A stretch of 64,000 bases of DNA from Streptomyces spiramyceticus (GCF_028807635.1 NZ_JARBAX010000002.1:1798001-1862000); one strand, 5' to 3'. Positions 1 to 9,701 are shown, counted from the first letter of the stretch. Made by a program: numbers and translations. Notes: generated by a model from the sequence alone, not told the origin.

Positions 1-419
1 TCTCGTGCCATCGCCACCGCCAGCGCGGGCAACAGGTCGACGGCCGCGGCGCCGGCCCAGTGCAGGTCCTCCAGGACGACCACCGTGGGCTGCTCACGCC
101 CGATGTCCCGGAAGATGCGCTGGATGCCGTCGAGGAGGGCCGCCTGATCCGCTCGGTGGTACGACAGCATCTGGCCGGCTTCGTCGGACCGGGCCCGCAG
201 GGCGTCCTCCACGGGCGCGTAACCGCCGGCCCCTGGGGTGGCGGCGCCGCGCAGTACCCGCCCGTCCCATTCCTCAAGGACGTCCGCGACGAGTCGGCTC
301 TTGCCGACCCCGGAGTCCCCGCTCACCAGGACCAGGCCCCCTTCGCCCGACCGGCACCGCGCGAGCGCGTCGAGCAGCCCTGCGTACTCGGCTGCCCGAC
401 CGACCAGAGGCGACCGCAT
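1..419 (-). CDS. N-terminus of LAL-type/LuxR AAA ATPase regulator (partial)
   Basis: The first 139 codons of a minus-strand gene run off the left edge of the window. The start is an ATG at 419. Residues 34-41 form a Walker A loop (GDSGVGKS) and residues 113-118 a Walker B strand (VVVLED), followed by LHW. This order, with a very short leader before the P-loop, is typical of the large AAA-type transcriptional activators of Streptomyces (LAL, MalT-like), which end in a LuxR helix-turn-helix. That C-terminus is not in the window, so the family is inferred from the ATPase start. A guanylate-cyclase-type regulator with the same ATPase is an alternative. No target gene can be named from the neighbours. 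Confidence 0.75.
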   Translation of the reverse strand, partial: MRSPLVGRAAEYAGLLDALARCRSGEGGLVLVSGDSGVGKSRLVADVLEEWDGRVLRGAATPGAGGYAPVEDALRARSDEAGQMLSYHRADQAALLDGIQRIFRDIGREQPTVVVLEDLHWAGAAAVDLLPALAVAMAR

Positions 420-762
420 CACCACACTGGGCAGTCTAATCCGCCCACTCTCGCCGCGATCGAACTTCAGAAACGGGCGTCAAAAGGGCCTCGACTCTGA
501 CCACCCCTCCTTCTGGAGCCGGTGACGGGAATGAACCCGCGCTCTCGCTTGGGAATCTTCCGGGCTCCAAGTATCTGGCGAGCCGCTCATCTGCGGAAAT
601 TCCCTGGCTGTTTCCTTTTCCGGGACTGCCTGGAGGCGCCGCGGGTGACCGCTGTTTGCGGCCCCTGGATGGCCCGTGACACGCGCCGTCCGGGGCTCGC
701 TGCGAGCGCTTCCGGCAGTGCGGTCAGCGGCATGGGCTGCTCGGCTAGGCCGCCTGTTGTTG
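420..762. other. Intergenic, no feature seen
   Basis: This stretch lies upstream of the regulator gene and before a gene fragment. I see no convincing coding, RNA gene or hairpin in it. It presumably carries the regulator promoter on the minus strand. Confidence 0.3.
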
Positions 763-1044
763 TCATGGGCTTGCCGTGGGCTCCTCGTGGGTGTGCTGAC
801 GGATCAGCATGGGCACGAGGATCCGCTCGCCTGCGGGGGCGAGCCAGACGGTGATCAGCTCGGAGGGGCCTTCGATGCCGGGTGGAGTGGGGAGTTTGGG
901 CAGGTGACCGGCCCGGCGGAGGGCATCCCGGAGGGCGGCAGTGGCGCGCTCGATGTCGGTGGTCGCGAAGTCGGTGCCGGGAAAGCGCTTGGCGAGGGCT
1001 GCTTTGCTGGGATTGGGTTGGATGGCGGGATGGGGTGTAGTCCC
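763..1044 (-). pseudogene. 3' fragment of an unrecognised gene
   Basis: A minus-strand reading frame of about 90 codons with normal-looking protein composition ends at the TGA at 765-763. Its C-terminal part reads ELITVWLAPAGERILVPM and then a hydrophilic tail. In frame it is preceded by a TGA at its upstream edge, with no start codon between, so only the 3' part of a gene appears to survive. I do not recognise the family. Low confidence: the argument rests on amino-acid composition only. Confidence 0.25.
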
Positions 1045-1160
1045 TGGAACTGATGGTCACCCTCCGACCTGCTACGGACCGCCCCGATCGGCCTCGGCTG
1101 GTTGGGACGCTCCGTCGTTCCCTGCCTGAGCAGCTCCAGCGGTCGTGCTCAAGCAGCCCG

Positions 1161-2090
1161 TCAGTGGGCCGTCCTGTTGGGCAGGTTGACCGTCTTGTAC
1201 TCGAGGAAGGAGCCGAGCCCCTCGGGCCCGAACTCGCGACCGATGCCGGATGGCTCCGGGGTGCGACTGCGTTCGGTCGACACCCGCAGCCCGGGGCCCG
1301 CCTCGCCGAGGGGAAGACGGTCGCCGGGGACCGGGGCGCCGAGGCCGGAGAGAGCGCCGATCCCGTGGCGCAGGACCTGCGAGGGCGTCATGTCTGGTGG
1401 TCCCATGACGAGGTGGGCGTCGACGCCTGTGTTGCCGAGCACCTTGAGCACCGTCAGAGGGCCGTCAGAGGGCCGTCCGGGGTCATGGCCACGGTCACCC
1501 GGTCCAGGAGTGCGGTGATGCGGCACAGCCCGAGGAGGAAACGCCCCTGCCACGGACCGCTGTCGGGGACCATCTCCGTCTCGTGGAAGGGTTGGACCCA
1601 GCGGGTCCGCACCGTCTGCGCCGCGGCCAGGACGAACTCGGTGTCCTCGTCAATCACGGCCGGCATGGTGCGGATCAGGCCACCGGTGTGCTCCTCGACC
1701 CATGCGTCGAGGCTCTTGCGGTCGCAGACCGGGTCGCCGGTGAAGGTGCTTGCTGCCCCGGCGGGCAGCTGTGCTGTCCACCTGGGGTGCAGCGGCAGAG
1801 CGGGCCTGGTCCAGAATCCGAGCGCGGTAACCGTGCCGCGGATCGATCCCAGTGCTTCGAGGAAGCCGCGCGTCTCCGGCGGCCTCGGCGGTCGGCAGCC
1901 CCATTGCGTCCTCCAGTTCGTTCCGCGCCGGTCCTTCAGCAGCGTGCGCGAGAAAGGCGAGGAGCGGCCACAGGCTCGTGGCAGAGAGGACGGTCCCGCC
2001 GTGCCCCATCTCAGTAGTCGCCCACCGCTCGGTGAGCCCGGTTCACAGCGCGTACGGAACGTGCTGTCGGCTGCACGGCATCCCCCCGTT
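1161..2090 (-). pseudogene. Serpin-family protease inhibitor, frameshifted and truncated
   Basis: Three or four successive minus-strand frames join into one bacterial serpin. About 2075-2011 encodes the opening helix (RAVNR). About 2009-1870 encodes the conserved SATSLWPLLAFLA stretch. About 1870-1470 encodes the helix with LDAWVEEHTGGLI and the strand with FVLAAAQTVRTRW. About 1475-1161 encodes PLTVLKVLGNTGVDAHLVMG. The frame changes near 2010, 1870 and 1470, and the protein then stops short of the reactive-centre loop and final strands. Serpins trap serine or cysteine proteases through that loop, so this copy should be inactive. Actinobacterial serpins are secondary, patchy genes. Frameshifts could in part be sequence errors, but loss of the C-terminal third cannot. 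Confidence 0.75.
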
Positions 2091-2101
2091 TCATAAGGCA
2101 C

Positions 2102-2458
2102 GTGACCTGTGATTCGTCCAAAACGCCCAGTTCACGACCCCCACTGCCACCCTGGCTGACCGCTACTGAGCCCTGTAGTGGGTCCTTCTGGCCACTTTCC
2201 CACCCGCCCACCCGTGTCTTGCCGACACCGCCCCTTCACCGTCGGGCACCGCCACCCACCTGAGTGCTTCTGCGTCCTCATACGTCCTTGCATTCTGCTG
2301 ATCAATCCCGCATTCTCTCCCCAAGTCCGGCGTGACCGGACACAATAGCCCCGCCTGGTGCGGAGCTTCCTTATGTAACAGAACAGCCAAACCGGCACCA
2401 CACGCCCCACACTGCGGGCACGATGCTCCCCTCACCAGCAAGAATCCCAGGGGGGATC
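2102..2458. other. Intergenic, leader of PASTA lipoprotein gene
   Basis: About 350 bases without a supported gene separate the serpin remnant from the PASTA lipoprotein. The promoter of the downstream gene should be here. A purine-rich AGGGGGGA sits just before its ATG. Nothing else was recognised. Confidence 0.3.
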
Positions 2459-3082
2459 ATGCGCACCCGCACCGCCACCCTCGCGCTCGTCGCCGCAGCG
2501 CTGCTCACACTGACTGCCTGCCAAGACCCCGCGCCCTCGCGGTCGGACCGCACGCGCGAGGGCAACGCTCCCGCCCCCGCCAATCCCGGGAGCGACGACG
2601 ACGCAAAGCCCGCCGCACTGCCCGACATGGTCGGCAAGGGCCTCCAGTCCGCCCAAGACCAAGCCCAGGCAGCAGGGTTCTACGTCCTCACCTCCCACGA
2701 CTCCCTCGGACGCGCACGTAACCAGGTCCTCGACCGACAGTGGAAGGTCTGCACCCAGACACCCAAGGCCGGCGAGCACCCGACCGACACCAAGGTCGAC
2801 TTCGGAGCCGTGAAGCTCAGCGAGGACTGCCCCAGCGCAGACCAGGGGGAGCCGAAGGAAGCCGACGGGACAATGCCCGACTTCGCGGGTAAGTCCGTCA
2901 AGGCCGCGCGGCAAGCCCTGGACAGCTCGACCAGTCTCACCGTGACCGACCTCTCCGGAGAGAGCCGCATGGTCCTTATGGAGTCGAACTGGAAGGTCTG
3001 CGGGCAGGATCCGAAGGCGGGCTCCAAGCTGGACGGCCAGCCGGTCACTCTCACCGCGGTGAAGTTCGAAGAGTCCTGCTGA
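2459..3082 (+). CDS. PASTA-domain lipoprotein
   Basis: A 207-aa secreted lipoprotein. The signal peptide ends in the lipobox LTAC, so Cys21 would be diacylated and anchor the protein to the outer face of the membrane. After a Pro/Asp-rich linker come two PASTA domains, about residues 53-122 and 138-207. Each opens with LPDMVGKGL or MPDFAGKSV and ends with a W-KVC-Q-P-AG signature, and each carries a Cys pair that may form a disulfide. PASTA domains bind muropeptides in cell-wall kinases and PBPs; in free lipoproteins the ligand is inferred. The ATG at 2459 is chosen over upstream starts because it follows AGGGGGGA and gives a clean signal peptide. Confidence 0.85.
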   Translation: MRTRTATLALVAAALLTLTACQDPAPSRSDRTREGNAPAPANPGSDDDAKPAALPDMVGKGLQSAQDQAQAAGFYVLTSHDSLGRARNQVLDRQWKVCTQTPKAGEHPTDTKVDFGAVKLSEDCPSADQGEPKEADGTMPDFAGKSVKAARQALDSSTSLTVTDLSGESRMVLMESNWKVCGQDPKAGSKLDGQPVTLTAVKFEESC

Positions 3083-3152
3083 TCTCCACCCCCTTACTGC
3101 CCGGCCGTTCCCTGCTCCGGCGGCCGGGCTTCTGCATGTCCTGAGGTGACCG

Positions 3153-3434
3153 ATGGCCACAAGGCCCGTCAAACCTGAAGAGCACGAGGAGATCCGTCGG
3201 CTGCACGGCGAGGGTAAGGGCCGCAATGAGATCGCGAAGCTCCTGCAACGCAGCGGCAAGACGATCAGTGTTCCATGCCGAAACCTTGGGCTCACCTTCG
3301 ACCGCGCGGCTGAGGTCTGTGCCGCCACCGAGGCACGCCAGGCCGACCTCGCCGCACTCCGCAGCCAGTTCGCCCTCAACCTCACGTACGACGCCATGCG
3401 TCTCCGGGAGAAGTTGTGGAAGCCGACGCGGTGA
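3153..3434 (+). CDS. Helix-turn-helix protein, 3' end cut by IS701
   Basis: A 93-aa protein whose N-terminal half is a resolvase-type helix-turn-helix ([19 protein letters not shown]) followed by [10 protein letters not shown] and a basic helical region. Similar small DNA-binding proteins sit in actinophages and integrative elements, usually before or inside terminase or replication modules, and normally continue about 60 residues past LREKLW. Here the frame stops at 3432-3434, exactly where IS701-like sequence begins, so the C-terminus is probably lost to that insertion. The ATG at 3153 is preceded by TGAGGTGACCG. A functional product is uncertain. Confidence 0.6.
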   Translation: MATRPVKPEEHEEIRRLHGEGKGRNEIAKLLQRSGKTISVPCRNLGLTFDRAAEVCAATEARQADLAALRSQFALNLTYDAMRLREKLWKPTR

Positions 3435-3930
3435 GCGCGGCGAATGTAGAGCGGCAGCTGGACGCCGGGGTGAACTTCCCGGACTCACCGGAAGCGATCG
3501 CCGTCCGCGCCGCACGGCTGCAGATCCGGGGTGAGCTGCCCAAGTTCGTTGCCGACGTGTTTGGTTCGTTGCCGCGGCGGGATCAGCGGCGGCGGGGTGA
3601 GTGTTATCTGCGGGGTCTGATGCTGGACGGGCGGCGCAAGTCGATCCAGCCGCAGCCGCTGGCTGAACGTCTGCCGGACGGGAGCATGCAGGCCCTGCAG
3701 CAGTTCGTGATCCAGTCTGCGTGGGATCCACTGCCAGTGCGGCGGCGGATCGCCCGGAGAATGTTCGAGGCGGTCGCGCCCGAGGTGTGGGTGATCGACG
3801 ATGTGTCGTTCCCCAAGAGCGGCCAGGCATCGGTGGGGGGCGCCCGCCAGTACTGCGGTGCGGTCGGCAAACGGGCGAACTGCCAGGTCGCGGTGGGCGT
3901 TCACGCCGCCACCGACACCGCACGCCGTGG
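3431..3930 (+). pseudogene. IS701-family transposase, N-terminal fragment
   Basis: A GTG start overlaps the stop of the preceding gene. The frame encodes the conserved IS701/NF033540 start: [33 protein letters not shown], then the first catalytic strand with [13 protein letters not shown] and the block [21 protein letters not shown]. After about 3930 the similarity ends abruptly, so the second half of the DDE domain is missing. The following sequence to about 4120 can be read as an unrelated open stretch ([14 protein letters not shown]) of unknown origin. The element is a dead remnant. Confidence 0.8.
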
Positions 3931-4155
3931 ACAAGGCGCTCTCGCGGACCCTGCCAGGCGACACCGGTGGGATCGACCCGGTGCCGCGCAGTGCGGTGCG
4001 GCCCGCCGCGGGGTACCGCGCGGCGGGCCACTACCTCACGACGACGTACACGCCCGAGTTCAACTCGAAGTACCGGCTGGTGGTGTGGGGGCGGTTGGCC
4101 GCCGTAAGGCCCCGGTGAGTAAAGGGGTACGGGGTACGAGGCCGGCCCAGCGGGA

Positions 4156-5271
4156 CTACTCGAGCCCGAGCTTCTCGCACTCGGCCTGGACCTTGGGGAC
4201 GCAGATCTGCTCCACCGTGTAGAGGCCGTCAGTGACGACGGTCTCCTTGATGTTGTCCTTCGTCAGTGCGATGACGGGGATGCGCACCGTCGGGACGGAC
4301 TTCTCGGTCGGGGTGTCGATGTCCGTGTGCGCGGCGGCGCCGAGCGACATGTTCCTGGCCAGCAGGATGGCCATCTCCGCGGCTGCTGCTGCCTCCGGTG
4401 CGTACTGCTTGTAGACGGTCATGTACTGATCACCGGCAACGATGCGCTGCACGGCCGCCAGTTCGGCGTCCTGGCCGGTGACCGGCGGGAGGTCGGTGAT
4501 ACCAGCGGCCTTGAGCGAGGCGATGATGCCGCCTGCCATGCCGTCGTTGGCGGAGTAGACGCCGGTGATGGCGTTCTTGCCGAGGGAGGCGATTGCGGCC
4601 TCCATGTTCGCCTTGGCGTTCTCCGGCTTCCAGTCCTTGGTGTCGTACTCGAGGCCGATGTCGACCTTGCCGTCGAGTTCGGTGTGGGCGCCCTTCTTGA
4701 ACATGGCAGCGTTCGGGTCGGTGAGGGCGCCGTTCATCATCACGACCTTGCCAGACGTGGACCCGGGCCCCGAACCGGACCCGGCCTCGCCCTTGAGGGC
4801 CTTCAGCAGGGACTTGCCCTGGATGTGGCCGACCTGTTCGTTGTCGAAGGAGACATATCCGTCGATGGGGCCCTCGGCGAGGCGGTCGAAGGCGACGACC
4901 GGGATGTCGGCGTCGTCCGCCTTCTCTATCGCGCCGGCTATGGCCTTGGAGTCCACGGCGTCCACGATCAGCACGTCGACCTTGTCCTCGATCATGGATT
5001 CGAGCTGTTGCGTCTGCAGATCGGCGTCGTTCTTCGCGTTGGCGTAGCGGACCGTGCCCTTGCTGTTGGTGAGCAGCGCGATGCGCTCCTCGATGACCGG
5101 CTTGTCGAACTGCTCGTAGCGAGCGGCCTGGTTCTCTGGGAGCAGCAGACCAACAACGATGTCGTCACTCATCCTCACACCCGGTTCCTCGGTCGTCGCG
5201 CAACCGAAGAGTGACATGGCCATCGCGGGGGCGGCGGCTGCGACGGCGGCACGACGCAGAAGTGCGTTCAT
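4156..5271 (-). CDS. xylF: Xylose-type sugar ABC transporter substrate-binding lipoprotein
   Basis: A 371-aa periplasmic-binding-protein-like lipoprotein of the XylF/ChvE class (Peripla_BP_4). The signal peptide ends at lipobox LFGC, so Cys24 is the anchor. The mature part has the expected start [19 protein letters not shown], the hinge segment [20 protein letters not shown], the sugar-site loop PVVAFDRLA and, near the C-terminus, [16 protein letters not shown]. It should capture D-xylose or a similar pentose for import. The usual downstream ATPase and permease genes (xylG, xylH) are absent: an IS701 remnant lies directly downstream, so this gene is orphaned. The ATG at 5271 gives the lipoprotein signal; an upstream in-frame start would add 58 residues and destroy it. 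The Shine-Dalgarno sequence is weak. Confidence 0.85.
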   Translation of the reverse strand: MNALLRRAAVAAAAPAMAMSLFGCATTEEPGVRMSDDIVVGLLLPENQAARYEQFDKPVIEERIALLTNSKGTVRYANAKNDADLQTQQLESMIEDKVDVLIVDAVDSKAIAGAIEKADDADIPVVAFDRLAEGPIDGYVSFDNEQVGHIQGKSLLKALKGEAGSGSGPGSTSGKVVMMNGALTDPNAAMFKKGAHTELDGKVDIGLEYDTKDWKPENAKANMEAAIASLGKNAITGVYSANDGMAGGIIASLKAAGITDLPPVTGQDAELAAVQRIVAGDQYMTVYKQYAPEAAAAAEMAILLARNMSLGAAAHTDIDTPTEKSVPTVRIPVIALTKDNIKETVVTDGLYTVEQICVPKVQAECEKLGLE

Positions 5272-5635
5272 TGGTTGAATCCAAACTCCCTGGCAGGCCG
5301 CATCAATTACGGCCAAGGTGGCCGAAAGCCAACTATGTGGTTGGGGAAGCGTCAAGATGCGTCCGATTAACGTGACCGCAACGTGATTCTCTGTAATCAA
5401 GCGTTCAGGCCTCTGTGATCGCACGGGCCGGGGGCCGGGGCCCACGAGTCAGAAGCCAAGAGCAGAAGAGCAGTCCACGGGGACGCGCGGGGAACCACGC
5501 GAGGCGTTTCCCCGCACACGGTCAGCGACTCCCTATCCGCGGTCGACGCTGGCGGCCAGTTGCGCACCCTGGCAGCGAGCGCTGGGGACACGCATTCCCG
5601 TTGACGCGGCGCCGGTCCTGCCGCCGCTGCGCCTG

Positions 5636-6397
5636 ATGACCGTTCTCCTTGTGGCGTTGCGACGGCAGACTACGGAGGTGAACTCCGATCTCTATCCCGA
5701 CCTGGACGCCGCGGGCAGCCTTGCCGCCGCGCTGGAACAGTTGGCGGCCGACCTTGGTGTCGATCTCACGGTGGTACCGGGCGCCTGGGGCTCACTGGTT
5801 TCGGCTGGTATCGCCTCGTCGGTCCCTGAGCGCAAGCCGCTGTCCGTTCACATCGGGGCCGAGAGCCGCTGGTTCGGTGTCTCCGGCTGGAGTCGGGGGA
5901 TGGAACTCATCACGGGAGCCACGCCCGACTTGGCGGATGTCGTCAGGGCCGGGGCGGCGTGGGGGCAGGGCGGGAGCCTGCGTGAGCTGCGGGCAGAGCT
6001 GCCGTTTCTGCACTCCAGTGAGCGCGCCAAGGCTCACGAACATGGGCCAGTCGCAGTGGTGGAACTGCAGTGGCGCGTGATGCGGGAACAGGCGGCCGAG
6101 GCGCCGGATTTCCCTGAATTCGGTGAACTCGTGGAAGCAGCTCATGCCGAGTGGCAGCTGCGACAGCTCTATGTGTTCTCCAGCCACTGGACGCTTGGCT
6201 TCAGCTCCTGCACCGGGTTCCCATTCAGCAATGAGGTGGCCATCGCCCCGTCTTACGACGGCAGCCCCTACCGCGTGCTGAAACATCCTCACGCTGACGT
6301 CATCGGGGAGGCCGCCACGGCCGAGGAGGCTGTTGCCCTGGCTGTGGCGCAGCTCCCCGCCGGTCTCGGTCCGGCTGTTGAGGGAACCGCCGAATGA
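5636..6397 (+). CDS. DUF6193 family protein
   Basis: A 253-aa protein matching the pattern of DUF6193, a Streptomyces family labelled natural-product-biosynthesis protein without a known reaction. Recognisable parts are YPDLDAAGSLAAALEQ near the start, ERKPLSVHIG, the VSGWSRGMELITGATPDLADV block, the Trp-rich LYVFSSHWTLGFS motif, and the C-terminal EEAVALAVAQLPAGLGP. No signal peptide or membrane segment is seen. No biosynthetic cluster lies around it. The ATG at 5636 is chosen as the first in frame; no clear ribosome-binding site precedes it, so the true start may differ by a few residues. Confidence 0.7.
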   Translation: MTVLLVALRRQTTEVNSDLYPDLDAAGSLAAALEQLAADLGVDLTVVPGAWGSLVSAGIASSVPERKPLSVHIGAESRWFGVSGWSRGMELITGATPDLADVVRAGAAWGQGGSLRELRAELPFLHSSERAKAHEHGPVAVVELQWRVMREQAAEAPDFPEFGELVEAAHAEWQLRQLYVFSSHWTLGFSSCTGFPFSNEVAIAPSYDGSPYRVLKHPHADVIGEAATAEEAVALAVAQLPAGLGPAVEGTAE

Positions 6398-6775
6398 GAT
6401 GAGTGGCGCGCGGCAGCAGGGAGCGGCAAGCCGATACCCTTCACTAAAGGCCACCAATCCCGTGGCCATTTGACTCTCCGCCAGGCACCGCAGACCGGGG
6501 GAGTCCCACTGGCCACCGACTAGCTACTTGCCCCTGAAGAAGTCGGGGTTGCCGCTGGGTTGACCCGCAGGATCGCGCAACTTCGGGTACACGGTCCTAC
6601 CGCGATCGCAATCGCGAGCAGGGTCAGGGCCCGGCCGGGACATGAACCGACGCCTGGCCGCCGTCGGCTACATGTGGGCCTTCGCGGCCCTGCGCTCTAC
6701 GGAACCATCTCCTGCCCGTCGCCGGGCCCCGTGCCGAACGCCCCAGCGACGCCCCGGGGAAGTCCAGAGCGGCTT
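6398..6775. other. Convergent intergenic region, nothing seen
   Basis: The stretch lies between the 3' ends of the DUF6193 gene and the minus-strand aminotransferase gene. No coding or clear hairpin terminator was recognised. Confidence 0.3.
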
Positions 6776-8062
6776 TCAGCGGGCGAGATCAGCCAGGCTG
6801 TTGAGTGCGGTGTCGATCTCTGCTGGAGTGTTGATGACGGCGGTGCCGATGCGGGTGTAGGTCGAGGTGGACAGCCGCACGCGGTGGGCGGCGGCGTGGT
6901 CGACGACCTGCTGATGGGTGTGGCCTGCCACGCTGAAACAGGTGATGCCCGCTGACAGTTCCGGGTCGGCAGGAGTGTGCACGGTGACCCCGCGGATGCG
7001 GCTCAGTCCTTGTTTCACCCGGGTCGACAGCTGTGTGATCCGGGTGGCAACGCGTGCTGGGCCCAGCTGCTCATGCAGCGCCACCGCCACCGGCAGGGCG
7101 AAGGCATGCTCGAACGCCAGAAATCCGCCGGGCGACAGGGACGCTGCTCCCCCGCCCCTGATGAAGCTCACGAACGTGGGCCGCAGCTGATCGAGGACGT
7201 CCGGCGCCACCCAGACCAGCCCCGTTCCCCTTGGACCGAACAGCCATTTATGCGTTCCGGCGATCACCACGTCCGCGCCCAGGCCGGCGGCATCCTCGTC
7301 GACTGCCGCCAGCCCGTGCACGCCGTCGACGACCAGCAGGCACCGGTCGGCAGGACTGCGCCCTTCATTGGCCCGGCGCACCACCTCGGCCACCGCACGC
7401 ACCGGCATCCGAAGCCCCGTGCTGGACTGCACCCAGGTGATCCCCACGACTCTGGTGTTCGGGCGTATCGCCTCGCCGACTGCCGCTGCGATGCCGTCCG
7501 CCGTCGCGGTGGCCGGATCGCCGAACCAGGAGACCAGCCGCACCGTGTTGCCATGCTTCTCGGCGGCCAACCGGGCGGCGGTGCGATGGGAGATGTGGTC
7601 GTGCTCCGTCAACAGAAACTCTTGTCCCGGACGGGTCACGACGCCGTTGTAGACGACACCCAGCCCGATACTCGTGCTCGCCGTCATCGCGATGTCATCG
7701 GCCCGGCCTCCCAGATAAGCCGCGAGTGACTGGCGTACCCGGGGCCATCCGGTCGGACCGTCGGGCAGCGCCATCCCCGTGGGCACCGACAGAGGATTGG
7801 CGTCGACCTGTTCCCTCAGATGATCCACCGCATCCCGCACCACCTTCGGATGCGAGGCCAGGTAGAACAACGCGAGGTTCACCCATCCCGGCTCCAGACG
7901 AAACTGCGCCCGCAAGGCGTCCCAGTCCACGCGCCCGTCGACCGTAGTGACCGGCCGCTCCCGTGGTGTGTTCACGCTTGCCGCGCCGGAGCTGGGCACG
8001 AGGGTGACCGCCACCGCTCCCGCAGATCTCGCCAGCAGACCGCGCCGACTCGTCATCGACAT
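6776..8062 (-). CDS. Tat-exported class V aminotransferase (isopenicillin N epimerase-like)
   Basis: A 428-aa fold-type I PLP enzyme. The N-terminus carries a twin-arginine signal (TSRRGLLARSAGAVAV), implying folding with cofactor and export by Tat. The catalytic domain shows ASTSIGLGVVYNGV for the phosphate-binding turn, CLLVVDGVHGLAAV with the cofactor-contacting Asp, and IAGTHKWLFGP, whose Lys272 should form the internal aldimine. The family includes isopenicillin N epimerases and cysteine desulfurase-like enzymes; the substrate here is unknown. ATG 8062 follows AAAGGGG at good spacing; a second ATG two codons on is possible. Its nearest neighbours suggest no pathway. Confidence 0.82.
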   Translation of the reverse strand: MSMTSRRGLLARSAGAVAVTLVPSSGAASVNTPRERPVTTVDGRVDWDALRAQFRLEPGWVNLALFYLASHPKVVRDAVDHLREQVDANPLSVPTGMALPDGPTGWPRVRQSLAAYLGGRADDIAMTASTSIGLGVVYNGVVTRPGQEFLLTEHDHISHRTAARLAAEKHGNTVRLVSWFGDPATATADGIAAAVGEAIRPNTRVVGITWVQSSTGLRMPVRAVAEVVRRANEGRSPADRCLLVVDGVHGLAAVDEDAAGLGADVVIAGTHKWLFGPRGTGLVWVAPDVLDQLRPTFVSFIRGGGAASLSPGGFLAFEHAFALPVAVALHEQLGPARVATRITQLSTRVKQGLSRIRGVTVHTPADPELSAGITCFSVAGHTHQQVVDHAAAHRVRLSTSTYTRIGTAVINTPAEIDTALNSLADLAR

Positions 8063-8522
8063 CCAGCACCCCTTTGCACCGCGACCGGCGGAGCGGTGGC
8101 GGAATAGCTCTCGGTGCCCTTCTGGTAACGAGGTTAAGCGAGGTGGCCGCCATCCGGCTGGGCGACGGCGTCATCGGCGGGTCGACTGACACCCCCAACA
8201 ACCTCCCGCGGGTCGTCCACCACTCCACCGAGTCCCCGGCAGGCGCGCGGCGACCGGCCGTGGCGGCCAGTCCGAACATGCGTCTCGACACGGACCGATC
8301 AGGCCCAGGATGGCCGTCGTGTCAGCTGTGCCTGTCACCACGACGTCGGCCGGTGGGCGTAACGATGTCACGAACATGCAGGTGTGGCTCCGGCAGCGAG
8401 TCGCACTGATCGCGCACTTACGCCGCCGCTACCCCGAACCCACCGCCCGTGTCCCGGCTTGATCTTCGGCTACGAAAATCTTGCCAGAGCCACTTCGACG
8501 AGTACGCCGACAGAGCCGCACT
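8063..8522. other. Intergenic, nothing firm
   Basis: The upstream region of the aminotransferase gene. A short minus-strand open stretch (about 8377-8171) reads DVVVTGTADTTAILGLIGP, but no start signal or family could be assigned. Confidence 0.25.
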
Positions 8523-8744
8523 TCAGCCGGTCTCGGTACCCTTGCCCGACTCGTCCGTTCTCTCCTCGACATACAGCGCGCAGTCGGGGTTGCGGCATGG
8601 CTGGGGCTCCCAGACGGGCGCCCACACGCCGAGGATCTTGCGTCGTTTGAGGGCCGTATCGACAGGCTGTCCGCAGGCGGGGCATACGTGCTGCGGCTCT
8701 GCCTGCGGGCCCTGGGCGGTCCTGCGTCCTTCGCTGCTGCCCAT
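8523..8744 (-). CDS. Small zinc-ribbon protein
   Basis: A 73-aa hydrophilic protein with one zinc ribbon: CPACGQPVD at residues 21-29 and CRNPDC about 25 residues later. The N-terminus (RRTAQGPQAEPQHVCPACG) resembles a family of short uncharacterised Streptomyces proteins. It may bind nucleic acid or a protein partner through the ribbon, but the function is unknown. ATG at 8744. It stands alone with no operon partner. Confidence 0.65.
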   Translation of the reverse strand: MGSSEGRRTAQGPQAEPQHVCPACGQPVDTALKRRKILGVWAPVWEPQPCRNPDCALYVEERTDESGKGTETG

Positions 8745-8966
8745 GTGCCCAGGGTAACTAGAAGCTGCCTAATCCGCCGTAACGAGCGTGGCCGGGTAGC
8801 CTGTAAGCACGCGGCTGACCCGCGGAAATGGTCACTGGCTCCGTGTGGACGCTCACGAAATTCGGCTCTGGCGAAGATCTTGTGGTCGGGCCTGGTACTC
8901 CGGTCTCGGGTTGGCGGACGGTAGCAGTCGTTTGTCGGACGCTCCCATCGAGTCAGGCTCGTCAGG

Positions 8967-9120
8967 ATGAGCGGCTATCGTGCTGCCGTGACCGGTTCCG
9001 TACGCCCGCTGCTCTTCCTCGATGTCGACGGACCACTCATTCCATTCGGAGCGGCGCCGCAGGAGTATCCGACGTATCAGACCGGTCCGGGACCGCGGGA
9101 GGCCGACTCGAATCCGCTTG
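8967..9120 (+). pseudogene. HAD-type hydrolase, N-terminal fragment
   Basis: About 50 codons encode RPLLFLDVDGPLIPFGA, the DxDG nucleophile motif I of a HAD-superfamily protein in a form common in Streptomyces, then YPTYQTG and NPL. The similarity stops near 9118, where minus-strand ISL3 transposase sequence begins. The gene was evidently interrupted there and its remainder is not in the window. The start is ATG 8967 or GTG 8988. Confidence 0.65.
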
Positions 9121-9690
9121 AGGAGCGGATGCAGGTGTGGTGCGAGCCGACGGTCTTCTCCATGGCCTCGGCGAGGTTCCGCCACAGGTGCCAGCCGTCG
9201 GCAACCTGGACGGCCTGCGGGGCGCCGGTTCGGGCTCCCTCGGCGTAGGCGCCAGCTCTGTCCCGGCAGATGATCCCCACCTCCGGGTGCCCGGCCAGGC
9301 AGGCGGCCAAGGGGTCAGCATCCCGGCCTGGTAGCACGTTGACGGGTCGGCGGGCCTCCAGATCCACCAAGACGGTGGCGTACGAGTCGCCCTTGCGCAG
9401 TGCGAAGTCGTCCACGCCCAGCACCCGCACCGGGCCCTCACGCTGGTCAGGCATGGTGCGGAGCAGCTGCAGCAGGGTGTCCTTGGTGACGTGGATGCCC
9501 AGCAGCGCAGCCAGGCGGGCACCGGGCCGGCGGCGAGCCTGCAGGCTATGGACAGTAGTACCGACCGCAGCAGCGTGGTCTTGCGGGCGTGAGGCGTGGT
9601 CAGCCCCTCGATCTGCCGATCTGCTCGGCGAACTTCACTGCTGTGCAGGAGTCGGTCAGGCAGCGGAAGCGGCGCACGAGCAACACACTG
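9118..9690 (-). pseudogene. ISL3-family transposase remnant
   Basis: Minus-strand frames encode the ISL3 blocks in order: [17 protein letters not shown], then after a frame change the segment before the DDE domain, then [21 protein letters not shown] (first catalytic Asp), [32 protein letters not shown] (second Asp) and [14 protein letters not shown]. The zinc-finger N-terminus and the C-terminal third with the final Glu are missing. One or more frameshifts fall near 9500. It is non-functional. Confidence 0.75.
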
Positions 9691-9701
9691 TGACGCCCTG
9701 A

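Noticed and set aside
1053..2096. 347-codon plus-strand frame
   Set aside because: It is antisense to the serpin remnant and shows no protein features.
3935..4120. Open stretch encoding [14 protein letters not shown] as a gene
   Set aside because: No start signal, no recognised family, and it lies in the broken tail of the IS701 remnant.
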